Part shown: positions 1 to 8,129 of the stretch, one piece after another | Layout: the number at the start of each line of letters is the position of its first letter | How positions within the stretch are numbered: the stretch's first letter is position 1 | Assembly (NCBI GenBank): GCA_035626515.1 | Contig: DASPNM010000030.1 | Location: 1-28,935, forward strand | Origin: DASPNM01 sp035626515 | GTDB taxonomy: Bacteria; Bacteroidota; Bacteroidia; Chitinophagales; Chitinophagaceae | Direction of reading: 5' to 3' | DNA length: 28,935 nt | Translations under genes and position numbers: made by a program | The notes under the pieces: generated by a model | Databases searched by the model: none | What the model was told of the DNA's origin: nothing | What the model saw: the letters and a program-made list of their open reading frames with translations, nothing else

Positions 1-226
1 CTTCAATATTTTTTTTGTCGCGCTTGAAATCAATGACACGGTATTTTTTCTTATGGCCCCCTCCCAGGTAACGCATCGTGAGGTGACCGGAAGAATTTCT
101 TCCGCCGCTGCTCTTCTTCGTTTCCAGAAGGCTCTTCTCCGGCTCGTTGGTGGTGATCTCCGCGTATGCGTTGCCGATCCTCCAGCGAGTTCCCGCAGTT
201 ATGGGTTTGAATTTTCTTAATGCCAT
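1..226 (-). CDS. rplB: Large ribosomal subunit protein uL2 (L2), N-terminal part only
   Basis: This is the first 75 residues of ribosomal protein L2; the gene continues beyond the window. It opens with MALRKFKPITAGTRWR and includes the KSSGGRNSSGHLTMRYLGGGHKKKYR stretch in two parts (the SSGRN motif and the GGGHK motif), both typical of L2, which binds 23S rRNA and is needed for subunit joining and peptidyl transfer. The ATG is at 226, 66 bases after the rplW stop, in the normal S10-operon position. Nothing unusual is visible in the part present. Identification is firm; the 3-prime end cannot be judged. Confidence 0.95.
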   Translation of the reverse strand, partial: MALRKFKPITAGTRWRIGNAYAEITTNEPEKSLLETKKSSGGRNSSGHLTMRYLGGGHKKKYRVIDFKRDKKNIE

Positions 227-292
227 TGCTCTTGCTTCAGTTTAATTTCAAATTCAACACTTCGCGGCGGTTGATTGCCATTCTTACACCGA

Positions 293-592
293 TCAGATGC
301 TTGCGTACAGGTCGATGTTGTCGCCTTCCGCAAGCGTCACAAATGCTTTCTTGAATCCCGGCTTACGCCCCTTGATCACGCCCGCCTTTGTGAAGCGCGA
401 TTTGTTTTTCCCCGGCGACACCGAAGTGTTCACGTCCACAACGGTCACCCCGTAAAAGCTTTCGACTGCTTTTTTGATCTCCAGCTTGTTGGCTTTGCGT
501 GCCACGCGGAAAGCGTAGCGGCGCAGCTTCTCCTGCTGTGCGTTGGCCTTTTCGCTCAGGACCGGCTTGATCAGTACTTCAGACAGTTTCAT
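293..592 (-). CDS. rplW: Large ribosomal subunit protein uL23 (L23)
   Basis: This gene encodes a 99-residue L23, which sits at the exit of the nascent-peptide tunnel and is the docking point for trigger factor and the signal recognition particle. Family hallmarks visible are the N-terminal IKPVLSEKA segment, the YAFRVARKANKLEIKKAVE region and GRKPGFKKAFVTL near the C-terminus. The length is normal for a bacterial L23. It lies 51 bases after rplD and 66 before rplB in the S10 operon, and is expected to be co-transcribed with them. An overlapping longer open frame on the plus strand (275-1333) is antisense shadow. Confidence 0.96.
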   Translation of the reverse strand: MKLSEVLIKPVLSEKANAQQEKLRRYAFRVARKANKLEIKKAVESFYGVTVVDVNTSVSPGKNKSRFTKAGVIKGRKPGFKKAFVTLAEGDNIDLYASI

Positions 593-643
593 CTCAAAAA
601 TTTTTCTTCCTGTTTGCCCGGATCATCCGGGCGAAATCTGTTT

Positions 644-1279
644 TTACGCTTCCACCTTCTCCTCGTCGCTGAAAATCTTCGCGGCGCTTTCCGTGAGCAG
701 CAGCACATCCGAGTTTACGATGTCGTAGGTGTTGATGTCGCTCAGAACGGTGTCGAGCACGTTCGGCAGGTTGCGCACCGCAAGCTGTACGTTCTCGTTG
801 CATTCTGCCGACACGAACAGCACCTTTTTATCATTCACATTCAACCCGCCCAGGATGTTCACAAAACTGCGGGTCTTCGGAGCGTCGAGGTTGATGTCTT
901 CCACCACCACGATCGCATTCTCTTTTGCCTTGTGCGAGAGTGCCGACATCCGTGCCAGGTCCTTCACTTTCCGGTTGAGCTTGATGTCGTAATCATGCGG
1001 TTTCGGGCCAAAGATGGTACCGCCACCCTTGTAGAGCGGGTTGCGAATATTTCCCTTGCGGCTTCCGCCGGTTCCTTTCTGACGGTGCAGCTTCCGACTG
1101 GAGCCCTTTGCTTCGGCGCGCGTCTTCACCTTGTGCGTGCCCTGCCGCTGGGCGGCCAGGTATTGTTTCACCGCCAGGTAAACCACGTGCTGGTTCGGCT
1201 CGATCCCGAATATTTCTTCAGGCAGCTCAACCGTTCTGCCGGATTTCTTTCCCTGTATGGTCAATACGTCGAGTTGCAT
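644..1279 (-). CDS. rplD: Large ribosomal subunit protein uL4 (L4)
   Basis: This encodes a 211-residue L4, an early 23S rRNA binder whose long loop reaches into the peptide exit tunnel. The loop is visible at about residues 45-97, with the KLHRQKGTGGSRKG and NPLYKGGGTIFGP motifs. The globular part contains the VEDINLDAPKTR segment typical of the family. In gamma-proteobacteria L4 also represses its own S10 operon through the rpsJ leader; whether it does so here is unknown, although the rpsJ leader in this window carries a strong hairpin (2516-2540). The start lies one base past the rplC stop, so translational coupling is likely. Confidence 0.96.
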   Translation of the reverse strand: MQLDVLTIQGKKSGRTVELPEEIFGIEPNQHVVYLAVKQYLAAQRQGTHKVKTRAEAKGSSRKLHRQKGTGGSRKGNIRNPLYKGGGTIFGPKPHDYDIKLNRKVKDLARMSALSHKAKENAIVVVEDINLDAPKTRSFVNILGGLNVNDKKVLFVSAECNENVQLAVRNLPNVLDTVLSDINTYDIVNSDVLLLTESAAKIFSDEEKVEA

Positions 1280-1280
1280 A

Positions 1281-1898
1281 TCATTTCTGAATTAAAACGA
1301 TGGAACCATTATGCCCCGGCACGGAACCGCTGACGAGGATGTAATTTTTTTCCGGAAATATCTTCATCACCTGCAGGCCTTTCATCTTCACGCGGGCATT
1401 GCCCATTCTGCCCGCCATGCGCATCCCTTTCATCACGCGACTTGCGTCGGAGGAATTACCGAGTGAACCCGGAGCGCGGGAACGGTCGTGCTGCCCGTGA
1501 GAGGCATCCCCCACCCCGCTGAAGCCATGGCGCTTCACCACTCCCTGAAATCCTTTTCCCTTGGTGGTACCCACCACGTCCACTTTTTCACCTTCGCTAA
1601 ATATGTCTACGGTAATGGTCTCACCGATGTTCTTCGCAAGCGAGCAGTCGCGGAATTCCTTAATGAATTTTTTTGCGGTAGTATTGGCCGCGGCGAAATG
1701 GTTGATCTCGGCCTTCGTGGAGTGCTTTTCGTTCTTGTCGCCAAACGCGAGCTGGAGCGCGTTGTACCCGTCGGTTTCGAGGGTCTTTACCTGGGTAACG
1801 ACGCAGGGACCCGCCTCGATGATTGTGCAGGCGGTCTGCTTGCCGGAGGGATCGAAAATACTCGTCATCCCGATCTTTTTCCCAATAATACCTTTCAT
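1281..1898 (-). CDS. rplC: Large ribosomal subunit protein uL3 (L3)
   Basis: This encodes a 205-residue L3, one of the two assembly-initiator proteins of the 50S subunit, with a loop near the peptidyl transferase centre. The N-terminus MKGIIGKKIGMTSIFDPSGK is diagnostic, as are TKGKGFQGVVKRHGF and the loop SHGQHDRSRAPGSLG followed by KGMRMAGRMGN. The C-terminal part KGLQVMKIFPEKN is also standard. The oddity is upstream: instead of following rpsJ closely, the start is separated from the rpsJ stop by 287 bases filled with hairpins (1938-2140). I see no clear TAnnTTTG promoter there, so the gene probably depends on readthrough from rpsJ. Confidence 0.96.
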   Translation of the reverse strand: MKGIIGKKIGMTSIFDPSGKQTACTIIEAGPCVVTQVKTLETDGYNALQLAFGDKNEKHSTKAEINHFAAANTTAKKFIKEFRDCSLAKNIGETITVDIFSEGEKVDVVGTTKGKGFQGVVKRHGFSGVGDASHGQHDRSRAPGSLGNSSDASRVMKGMRMAGRMGNARVKMKGLQVMKIFPEKNYILVSGSVPGHNGSIVLIQK

Positions 1899-1937
1899 GT
1901 CGTTGAAGTTTTGCCTTACAGGATTATTGGGAGATTT

Positions 1938-2140
1938 CCGGCGGACAGCCGGCTGCTCATCCCCCCGATCTTTCGGGACTGCCGACCTTTTCCCTTTTCC
2001 CGCCGAAATTCTGACGAAGGCGGGTTATTGTTCCGCCATCGCTAAAGCTCGGCGGACGCTGGAAGTACCGGCAGTAAACAAACCCTGAACGGCTTGTTTT
2101 TATTTTATCAGCCAGCGCTCTTTTCTCCCGCGTAGCGGGA
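1938..2140. repeat. Cluster of palindromic hairpin elements between rpsJ and rplC
   Basis: Five inverted repeats lie in the 287-base gap. They are CCGGC/GCCGG (1938-1952), CCCGA/TCGGG (1964-1977), CCCGCC/GGCGGG (1999-2024), TCCGCC/GGCGGA (2032-2056) and TCCCGC/GCGGGA with a 3-base loop (2126-2140). A weaker one, near AAACAA/TTGTTT, lies at about 2077-2098. No credible gene lies in the gap. The dense arrangement resembles a REP-like or miniature mobile palindrome cluster, but it could also act as transcript structure between S10 and L3. I do not recognise the family. The 12-base palindrome core CGATAGTTATCG at 20512-20523 is of similar style. Confidence 0.7.
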
Positions 2141-2185
2141 TTGAGAGATGGCACTGCGTTGATTCGTTAATAAGAACTGTTTCGG

Positions 2186-2491
2186 CTACGCCTTGATCTC
2201 CACTTCCACGCCGCTCGGAAGATCCAGCTTGCTTAGTGCATCCACCGTACGGCTCGAAGAGGTGTAGATATCCAACAGGCGCTTGTGAGTGGCCAGCTGG
2301 AACTGCTCACGGCTCTTCTTGTTCACGTGGGGCGAGCGCAGTACCGTAAAGATCTTCCTGCGGGTAGGCAGGGGGATCGGACCGGTTACCACGGCGCCCG
2401 TGCTGCGCACGGTTTTTACGATCTTTTCTGCCGACTTGTCGACGAGGTTGTGATCGTAAGACTGCAACTTGATCCGGATTCGCTGCGACAT
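2186..2491 (-). CDS. rpsJ: Small ribosomal subunit protein uS10 (S10)
   Basis: This encodes a 101-residue S10, part of the 30S head and, as NusE with NusB, of transcription antitermination complexes. The start MSQRIRIKLQSYDHNLVD is the family N-terminus. Later motifs are TGAVVTGPIPLPTRR, VLRSPHVNKKSREQF and DLPSGVEVEIK. The frame stays open upstream to 2548, but the 19 extra residues do not resemble S10 and cover the probable promoter and leader, so the ATG at 2491 is chosen. Normally rpsJ follows fusA or tuf closely; here two unrelated genes and a new promoter (2546-2577) intervene. Confidence 0.96.
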   Translation of the reverse strand: MSQRIRIKLQSYDHNLVDKSAEKIVKTVRSTGAVVTGPIPLPTRRKIFTVLRSPHVNKKSREQFQLATHKRLLDIYTSSSRTVDALSKLDLPSGVEVEIKA

Positions 2492-2515
2492 GGGTAAAAT
2501 CCTGAATTTAAAGTG

Positions 2516-2540
2516 CTTCCCAAGGGGGTCCCTTCGGAAG
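2516..2540 (-). promoter_or_regulatory. Strong hairpin at the 5-prime end of the rpsJ mRNA leader
   Basis: Read on the minus strand, two 5-bp stems (CTTCC with GGAAG, AAGGG with CCCTT) stack with a single G-G mismatch between them and close an ACC triloop. The -7 box ends at 2546, so transcription should begin near 2540 and the RNA would start with this hairpin. Possible roles are 5-prime-end protection or autogenous control of the S10 operon. The structure is read directly; the role is inference. Confidence 0.6.
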
Positions 2541-2545
2541 GAGTG

Positions 2546-2577
2546 CAAAGGTAGGGTTGCAGCCCCTTTCTGCCAAA
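2546..2577 (-). promoter_or_regulatory. Bacteroidota-type promoter of rpsJ and the S10 operon
   Basis: On the minus strand a -7 box TACCTTTG (2553 to 2546) is preceded, with a 20-base spacer, by TTTG (2577 to 2574). This fits the TTTG / TAnnTTTG promoter of the housekeeping sigma factor of Bacteroidota. It gives a leader of about 50 bases before the rpsJ ATG at 2491. Confidence 0.75.
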
Positions 2578-2618
2578 TACCTGGAAAAGAATTTTGTATC
2601 CCCCAAACAGCTTTAACC

Positions 2619-4790
2619 TTACCACAGCGGCCGGAATTTCACGCTGAGCGTCGCGAAGCCGCCCAGTTCCACATGCTCTGCCCTAAAACGGTGATTTCCA
2701 CCAAGCCGCAGCCGGACCTTCCGGTTGGGGGACTCATCAAAAGTATATTTCGAAGGGCTCCATTCGTCCACGATAAGGCTGTCGTCGAGGTACACACGCA
2801 GGGCATCATCCCAGGTCACCGATAGTTCGTATTCCCCTTCGGGAAAAAAGGCTTCGCCCTGGCCAACGGTGATAAAGGCCGGATAATGGTTCGCACCCTG
2901 CCGGATGCCACCCCACCAGGCATAGTCAAGCCGGGTCGGCCGTTCCGTGCGGAAAGGCGGCTTTTTTTCATACGGCGAAAATAGCTGGCCGGTAGTGATA
3001 GGATTGTGGGCCGCCGTATCGAGCGCATAAAAATTCACTTCCCAGCTCACCGGTTGAAAGAATTTCCGAAACCCAAACCGGTGCGGCCGCCCGCCGGGCA
3101 CGGATCGTCCGAACTGGTCGATGAATGAGGCTCCGCGGTACTCCAGCTCAATGCTGATGTCTGTTCGTTCCGCCGGAATTCGTTCCGCGGTTATCGAGGA
3201 GGGGAATCGCCCGGCCATCGCCGAAACGTTTTTTACTCCGCGAAACGAGCGGATTTTCCAGCTTCCTGCAGGTCCCAAAATCTCAAAGCGCAGTGTGTTT
3301 CCACTGTCCACCGGGTTGCTGTTCCAGATGATGGGATACCGGTAGTCGTACGGCCCCCACGCGGTAATCAGGATGTGTTTCCGTCCGGCAAATTTTCCGA
3401 GTCCCCGGAAAGGATCCCGGGGGCGCTGTACGCGCGGAATGGATACGGCGGTGTCGGGCCGGTCAGGCTCCTGCCGGGACACCGTGTCGAGACCAGTCAC
3501 CGTCGAATCCGCTTTGAACCGAAGGCTGTCGCCGAAATAAGTATTGGCGAAAATGCCGAGTCGTTCGGTTCGGTTCAAATTGAAGACAATCTTATGGTGG
3601 TTGAAACTGTTGTGCGCAATTCTGTAATCGCGGCTGCGCGTATCGCGCGCGCGCGCATACCCCCAGTCGGAAGGTTGCTCCTTTCGGGCCCACAAACGGA
3701 TCGCCTCGCGATCGCCAGCAAAAAGATTGTTCAGGATGAGATTTTCCTGCCCGTGCTCGATGGCGATCCCGATTCGGTTGTTCCGAAACTGGTTCCCGCT
3801 GATCGTCGTGTTGTAGCTGTACCCGCCCCAGATACCATGATCGCACTCGAATATCCGGTTGCCGCTGATGCGGTTCCGGCTGAATGTGACCTCGATGCCG
3901 TTGGTCGGCGCATAGGAAAAATCATTTTCAAGAAGGACGTTGTCGTTGCAGCCGCCTCCGCCGGTATCCATCGTTGTCTGCCCCGCCCATAGAAAAAAAC
4001 CATCACCTCCATGGGTCACCGCATTCTTATAAAACACATTGTAGTTACTCTGTTCGTAAACCAGGATCCCGGCACTGTCCTGTCCGCGGTTGTATACTCC
4101 GTGACTGTAGCCGCGCACGTTAAAGATCACGCGGTTGTAGGCAACCTCATTGGCGTTACAGCGATACATGCCAATGCCGATGCCGGAGTTGAAGGAAAAA
4201 TCATTGTTGTAAATCCGTCCCTTGTCGCAGCCGGTCATCAGGAGCGCGTTCTGTCCGCCGGTCACCCTGCAGTTTCGTACCACGGCACTGTCACAGTCCC
4301 GCAGGTAGATCGCTGCGCCATAGCGCAGCCATTGGTCTTCTTCATTGCGGTGGTAACTCATCCAGTCGGAAATATCTTCCTTTTCCTGCGTGCTGTTCAA
4401 TCGCTGGCGATAATTATAGCTGAGGTCACAATTTTCAATAACGAGGTTCTGCACATTCCTGCCCAACAGCGCCACGCGGTATCCTCGTGCGTTCAGGTTG
4501 CGAATGCGAACATTCTTACTGTTGCGCACCAGCACCGCCACGCCGTCAAAGCGATCCGGGTGCTGCAGTTCATTATTTCCGCGAAGGAGACTGCCGGCAA
4601 AATCCACAGTGATGTTGTTTCCTTCGATCACGATCACCGGGTCAGCGACTCCCGGCTTGGCAGGGAGGTGATACACGGATTTTTTGATCGTAGCCGAACG
4701 CGTGATTCTCTGCCCGGAACGAAGGCCCTGCTGCGCCTCCACGGCGGAACCGGCAAAAATGATCAGCAAGGCGGCAAGGCATTTTTTCAT
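2619..4790 (-). CDS. Secreted right-handed beta-helix protein with C-terminal PA14-like domain
   Basis: This encodes a 723-residue exported protein of unknown substrate. Residues 1-19 form a signal peptide (MKKCLAALLIIFAGSAVEA). From about 55 to 420 there are repeated short strands with N-rich turns, for example NVRIRNLNARGY, NLVIENCDLSYN, NATISGNQF-like segments and NLILNNLFAGD, as in NosD-like or pectate-lyase-like parallel beta-helices. The last part (about 595-723) contains YELSVTWDDALRVYLDDSLI ending in VDEW, which resembles the PA14 carbohydrate-binding domain. Polysaccharide binding or processing is a reasonable guess; no catalytic residues can be assigned. It follows the DUF4382 gene after a terminator, and the pair separates fusA from rpsJ, which is unusual. 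Confidence 0.8.
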   Translation of the reverse strand: MKKCLAALLIIFAGSAVEAQQGLRSGQRITRSATIKKSVYHLPAKPGVADPVIVIEGNNITVDFAGSLLRGNNELQHPDRFDGVAVLVRNSKNVRIRNLNARGYRVALLGRNVQNLVIENCDLSYNYRQRLNSTQEKEDISDWMSYHRNEEDQWLRYGAAIYLRDCDSAVVRNCRVTGGQNALLMTGCDKGRIYNNDFSFNSGIGIGMYRCNANEVAYNRVIFNVRGYSHGVYNRGQDSAGILVYEQSNYNVFYKNAVTHGGDGFFLWAGQTTMDTGGGGCNDNVLLENDFSYAPTNGIEVTFSRNRISGNRIFECDHGIWGGYSYNTTISGNQFRNNRIGIAIEHGQENLILNNLFAGDREAIRLWARKEQPSDWGYARARDTRSRDYRIAHNSFNHHKIVFNLNRTERLGIFANTYFGDSLRFKADSTVTGLDTVSRQEPDRPDTAVSIPRVQRPRDPFRGLGKFAGRKHILITAWGPYDYRYPIIWNSNPVDSGNTLRFEILGPAGSWKIRSFRGVKNVSAMAGRFPSSITAERIPAERTDISIELEYRGASFIDQFGRSVPGGRPHRFGFRKFFQPVSWEVNFYALDTAAHNPITTGQLFSPYEKKPPFRTERPTRLDYAWWGGIRQGANHYPAFITVGQGEAFFPEGEYELSVTWDDALRVYLDDSLIVDEWSPSKYTFDESPNRKVRLRLGGNHRFRAEHVELGGFATLSVKFRPLW

Positions 4791-4815
4791 TCTCTAAAAT
4801 TACTCGGTAAAAGAA

Positions 4816-4844
4816 AAAGCCACCCCACCTTGCGGGATGGCTTT
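4816..4844 (-). terminator. Intrinsic terminator after the DUF4382 gene
   Basis: On the minus strand AAAGCCA pairs with TGGCTTT, with CCC/GGG continuing the stem after one mismatch and a 7-base loop. TTTTTC follows. It begins about 20 bases past the stop at 4864 and ends about 25 bases before the beta-helix gene, so that gene probably has its own start signal, which I cannot pin down. Confidence 0.75.
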
Positions 4845-4863
4845 ATAATCTTGTTTCAAATCG

Positions 4864-5658
4864 TTACTGGCGCAGCCGCATTGTATCCACTACCGTCACC
4901 GCACCGCTGCTGACGCTGATACCCGTCCGCACGGTATCCAAATACGTAGTGTTCGTGGGTCGGAACTGTATGGAATATGTGCCGGCCGGAAGTCCCCTTA
5001 CGAGGTAACCGCCTGTGGGAACGCTGGTGAAGGTGTTCGCCACCGTATCGCCAGGACCGCGGAATACCGTAACGCGGGTCTGGAAGCTTGAGGGAACCAC
5101 CACGCCTCGAAGGCTTCCACCTGCCGACAGCAAGGTAGTCCGTATCGTCGGCCGCAGGATATAGCGGTTGTTGCCGGTAACAACAACCGAGCGAGCCACG
5201 TCGAAGTCGAGAAGCAGCTGGTAGAGAATTCCTTCCTCCACATCCTGGTGAATGTTCAGCTTCAGGCCGGACTGCTGGGCACTTGGAGTTTCCAGCGGAT
5301 ACGATTGTCCATTGACCACGACGGAATTGTTTGATCCCAGCACCAGCCGGATCTGCTCGACTCTTCCCGCAGGGATCTCTGCATCCACCAATAAAGTATC
5401 CTGGTCGTTCACAAGACGCAGCAGATCGTACACACCCGCCTGAACGTTGGGCAGCGATTGCCAGCCGTTAGCCGTGTCGCCCGTGACGTTTATCATCACA
5501 TCGCGAACATCAATGTAAACGGCATCATAAGCACCCGGGTCGTCCGTGAGGAAGACCTGCATCCGGGCGCTGCCCGAACCGCTTTCTTCCCGGGTACAGG
5601 AAAAGAAAAGAAATGAGGCCAGCACGGCCGCCATTCCCGCAAACAGGAATCGTTTCAT
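4864..5658 (-). CDS. DUF4382 lipoprotein with C-terminal carboxypeptidase-regulatory-like domain
   Basis: This encodes a 264-residue surface or periplasmic lipoprotein. The signal sequence ends in a lipobox (LFFSC) with the lipidated cysteine at position 21. Residues about 32-180 match the DUF4382 pattern: MQVFLTDDPGAYDAVYIDV, YDLLRLVNDQDTLL, AGRVEQIRLVLGSNN, SGLKLN and YQLLLDFDVARSVV. Residues about 183-264 look like a carboxypeptidase-regulatory or CarboxypepD_reg-type beta-sandwich (GGYLVRGLPAGTYSIQF). Function is unknown in the family. It is bounded by terminator-like hairpins on both sides (5738-5757 and 4816-4844), so it is probably a single-gene unit. It lies between fusA and rpsJ, where most relatives have no gene. 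Confidence 0.82.
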   Translation of the reverse strand: MKRFLFAGMAAVLASFLFFSCTREESGSGSARMQVFLTDDPGAYDAVYIDVRDVMINVTGDTANGWQSLPNVQAGVYDLLRLVNDQDTLLVDAEIPAGRVEQIRLVLGSNNSVVVNGQSYPLETPSAQQSGLKLNIHQDVEEGILYQLLLDFDVARSVVVTGNNRYILRPTIRTTLLSAGGSLRGVVVPSSFQTRVTVFRGPGDTVANTFTSVPTGGYLVRGLPAGTYSIQFRPTNTTYLDTVRTGISVSSGAVTVVDTMRLRQ

Positions 5659-5737
5659 AAAGTTGAATTTTTTCGACGGCTCAGGCTCAAGATTAATGCC
5701 AAATTAAAAAAGAGGATAATAGAGTCCAAAATGAAAA

Positions 5738-5757
5738 AGGACCCATAACTGAGTCCT
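5738..5757 (-). terminator. Probable intrinsic terminator after fusA
   Basis: On the minus strand AGGACTC pairs with GGGTCCT (one G-U pair) around a 6-base loop and is followed by TTTTTCATTTT. It lies about 170 bases past the fusA stop in the 266-base gap before the DUF4382 gene. The rest of that gap shows no gene. Confidence 0.6.
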
Positions 5758-5924
5758 CAACTGTTTTTCATAGCGCGCAACGGTTCTCCCGGGCGGATGG
5801 GTTTCAAAAACGGAGTTGCCGTTGAGCACTTTCGCAAACACGGTGCCACTAACGCAGCAGGAGGTTGATCGCGGTTAATTATTGAACAGGACGTGAAAGG
5901 AGTTCTTATTCATCACCCGCAAAC

Positions 5925-8069
5925 TCAGGCGCTCACCTTTCCCTTTACCCGTGCAATCACCTCTTCGGCAATGTTGGTCGGAGCCGGGCTGTAATGGCTG
6001 AATTCCATTGTAGACGAAGCGCGTCCCGAGGTCAGGGAGCGAAGCTGCGTGACGTAGCCAAACATTTCGCTCAGCGGCACCCTGGCTTTGATTACCTGCG
6101 CTCCTGCGCGGCTGTCCATGCCTTCCAGCATTCCACGCCGGCGGTTCAGGTCGCCCGTCACGTCTCCCATGTACTGGTCGGGCGTGACCACTTCCACCTT
6201 CATGATTGGCTCCAGAAGAACAGGCTTCGCCTTCCGCGCAGCTTCGCGAAAGCCCGCCTTGGCGCAGAGCTCAAACGACATGGAATCCGAGTCGACTGCG
6301 TGAAAGCTGCCATCATACACCCGGATCTTCATATTATCCACCGGGTAATTTGCCAGCACACCGTTCTGCATGGCCTGCTCGAATCCTTTCTGGATCGCTG
6401 GCACGAACTCGCGGGGGATCGAGCCTCCGAAAATATCGTTCACAAACTGGTAATGCTTGGCCGGATTTTCTTCACGCCATTCCTTGTCCACAGGACCCAG
6501 CTCAAACACGATGTCGGCGAATTTTCCGCGCCCGCCGGTTTGCTTTTTCAGTACCTCGCGGTGCTGCACGGTATTCTGGAAAGCTTCCTTGTACGCAACC
6601 TGCGGTGCTCCCTGGTTTACCTCCACTTTGAACTCCCGTTTCATTCGGTCGACGATGATCTCGAGGTGAAGCTCTCCCATACCGGAAAGGATGGTCTGGC
6701 CGGTTTCCTCGTCCGTTTTTACGCGCAGGGTGGGATCTTCCTCAATGAGTTTGGCGAGCGCCATCCCCATCTTGTCCACGTCCGCCTGGGTCTTTGGTTC
6801 AACGGCCACGGAGATTACCGGCTCGGGAATGAACATGTTTTCAAGTACGATCGGATTGTCTTCGTCGCAAAGCGTATCGCCGGTCTTGATCTCCTTAAAG
6901 CCAACCGCGGCGCCGATGTCGCCCGCTTCGATGTAATCAATCGGGTTTTGCTTGTTGGCAAACATTTTCATGATGCGGCTGATCCGCTCTTTCTTTCCGC
7001 TGCGCACGTTCAGTACGTAGCTGCCGGAATCCAGTCTGCCCGAATAGCAGCGGAAAAACGCCAGCCTGCCTACGAATGGATCGGTCATGATCTTGAAGGC
7101 AAGCGCCGCGAAAGGTTCTGTTGCATCGGGTTTGCGGGAAATCTCTTCGCCGGTATTCGGATCCGTTCCTGTTACGGCTTCGATATCTACCGGGCTGGGA
7201 AGGTACCGGCAAACAGCATCCAGCGCAGTCTGCACACCTTTATTCTTAAACGACGATCCGCACAGCATGGGGACGATGCTCAGGTCGATGGTAGCTTTGC
7301 GGATCGCTTCGTGGATCTCGTCTTCGCTGATCGAATTCGGGTCTTCGAAGAATTTTTCCATCAGGGTATCATCGTACTCAGCAACTGCCTCTACCAGTTG
7401 AGCGCGCCAGTGTTCTGCTTCTTCTTTCATATCCGCGGGCACCTCGATTTCATCGAAGGTCATGCCCTCGGTCTCCATGTGCCAGATAATTCCTTTCATT
7501 TTGATCAGGTCCACCACGCCCCGAAAATCGTCCTCGGCACCAATAGGGAGCTGCAGCGGGACGGCCTTCGAACCCAGCATCTCCTTTACCTGGTTCACCA
7601 CGTTGAGGAAGTCGGCTCCCGCCCGGTCCATCTTGTTCACAAACCCGATGCGGGGTACGTTGTAACGGTTGGCCTGGCGCCATACGGTCTCCGATTGCGG
7701 CTCTACTCCGTCAACTGCGGAGAACAGAGCAATGAGACCGTCGAGAACGCGCATTGAACGCTCTACTTCCACCGTGAAATCCACGTGGCCCGGGGTATCA
7801 ATAATGTTGAAGTAATACTTTTTGGTATCCGGCGTCGGCTTTCCCAGTACAGTTGGGAAATTCCACTGGCAGCTTACCGCTGCGGAAGTAATCGTGATGC
7901 CCCGCTCCTTTTCCTGCTCCATCCAGTCGGTCGTCGCGGCGCCTTCGTGCACCTCCCCGATTTTATGGATCATCCCCGTGTAGCGGAGAATACGTTCGGT
8001 GGTTGTGGTTTTGCCGGCATCAATGTGTGCCGCAATCCCGAAATTTCGTTGAAATCGTAAGTCGCCCAT
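5925..8069 (-). CDS. fusA: Translation elongation factor G
   Basis: This encodes a 714-residue EF-G, the GTPase that drives translocation on the ribosome. The GTP-binding motifs are AHIDAGKTT (residues 14-22), switch region RGITI (56-60), DTPGHVDF (91-98) and NKMD (145-148). An insertion at about 70-88 (NFPTVLGKPTPDTKKYYF) before DTPGH is, from memory, common in Bacteroidota EF-G. Domain IV is represented by GGRGKFADIVFELGP and the C-terminus by LRSLTSGRASSTMEFSHY. The gene starts 772 bases after the rpsG stop because an inverted histone-like gene intervenes, and it has its own promoter box (8130-8137). An AAAGAGG sequence just before the ATG is a good ribosome-binding site. The overlapping 587-residue plus-strand frame is shadow. 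Confidence 0.97.
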   Translation of the reverse strand: MGDLRFQRNFGIAAHIDAGKTTTTERILRYTGMIHKIGEVHEGAATTDWMEQEKERGITITSAAVSCQWNFPTVLGKPTPDTKKYYFNIIDTPGHVDFTVEVERSMRVLDGLIALFSAVDGVEPQSETVWRQANRYNVPRIGFVNKMDRAGADFLNVVNQVKEMLGSKAVPLQLPIGAEDDFRGVVDLIKMKGIIWHMETEGMTFDEIEVPADMKEEAEHWRAQLVEAVAEYDDTLMEKFFEDPNSISEDEIHEAIRKATIDLSIVPMLCGSSFKNKGVQTALDAVCRYLPSPVDIEAVTGTDPNTGEEISRKPDATEPFAALAFKIMTDPFVGRLAFFRCYSGRLDSGSYVLNVRSGKKERISRIMKMFANKQNPIDYIEAGDIGAAVGFKEIKTGDTLCDEDNPIVLENMFIPEPVISVAVEPKTQADVDKMGMALAKLIEEDPTLRVKTDEETGQTILSGMGELHLEIIVDRMKREFKVEVNQGAPQVAYKEAFQNTVQHREVLKKQTGGRGKFADIVFELGPVDKEWREENPAKHYQFVNDIFGGSIPREFVPAIQKGFEQAMQNGVLANYPVDNMKIRVYDGSFHAVDSDSMSFELCAKAGFREAARKAKPVLLEPIMKVEVVTPDQYMGDVTGDLNRRRGMLEGMDSRAGAQVIKARVPLSEMFGYVTQLRSLTSGRASSTMEFSHYSPAPTNIAEEVIARVKGKVSA

Positions 8070-8129
8070 GACCTCTTTATTTTCAGTTGTTTAGTAGCAT
8101 CAAAAATCAGCCCATTTGAAAACGGTGCG

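Noticed and set aside
275..1333. 352-residue plus-strand open frame over rplW and rplD
   Set aside because: It is antisense to two certain ribosomal protein genes and crosses their intergenic gap without any start signal.
1957..2154. 65-residue minus-strand open frame between rpsJ and rplC
   Set aside because: It runs through the palindrome cluster, has no promoter or ribosome-binding site of note and its composition follows the hairpins.
5994..7757. 587-residue plus-strand open frame
   Set aside because: It lies wholly antisense to fusA, whose protein is unmistakable; the translation has no recognisable domain and is His/Arg-rich, as expected from the reverse complement of a GC-rich gene.
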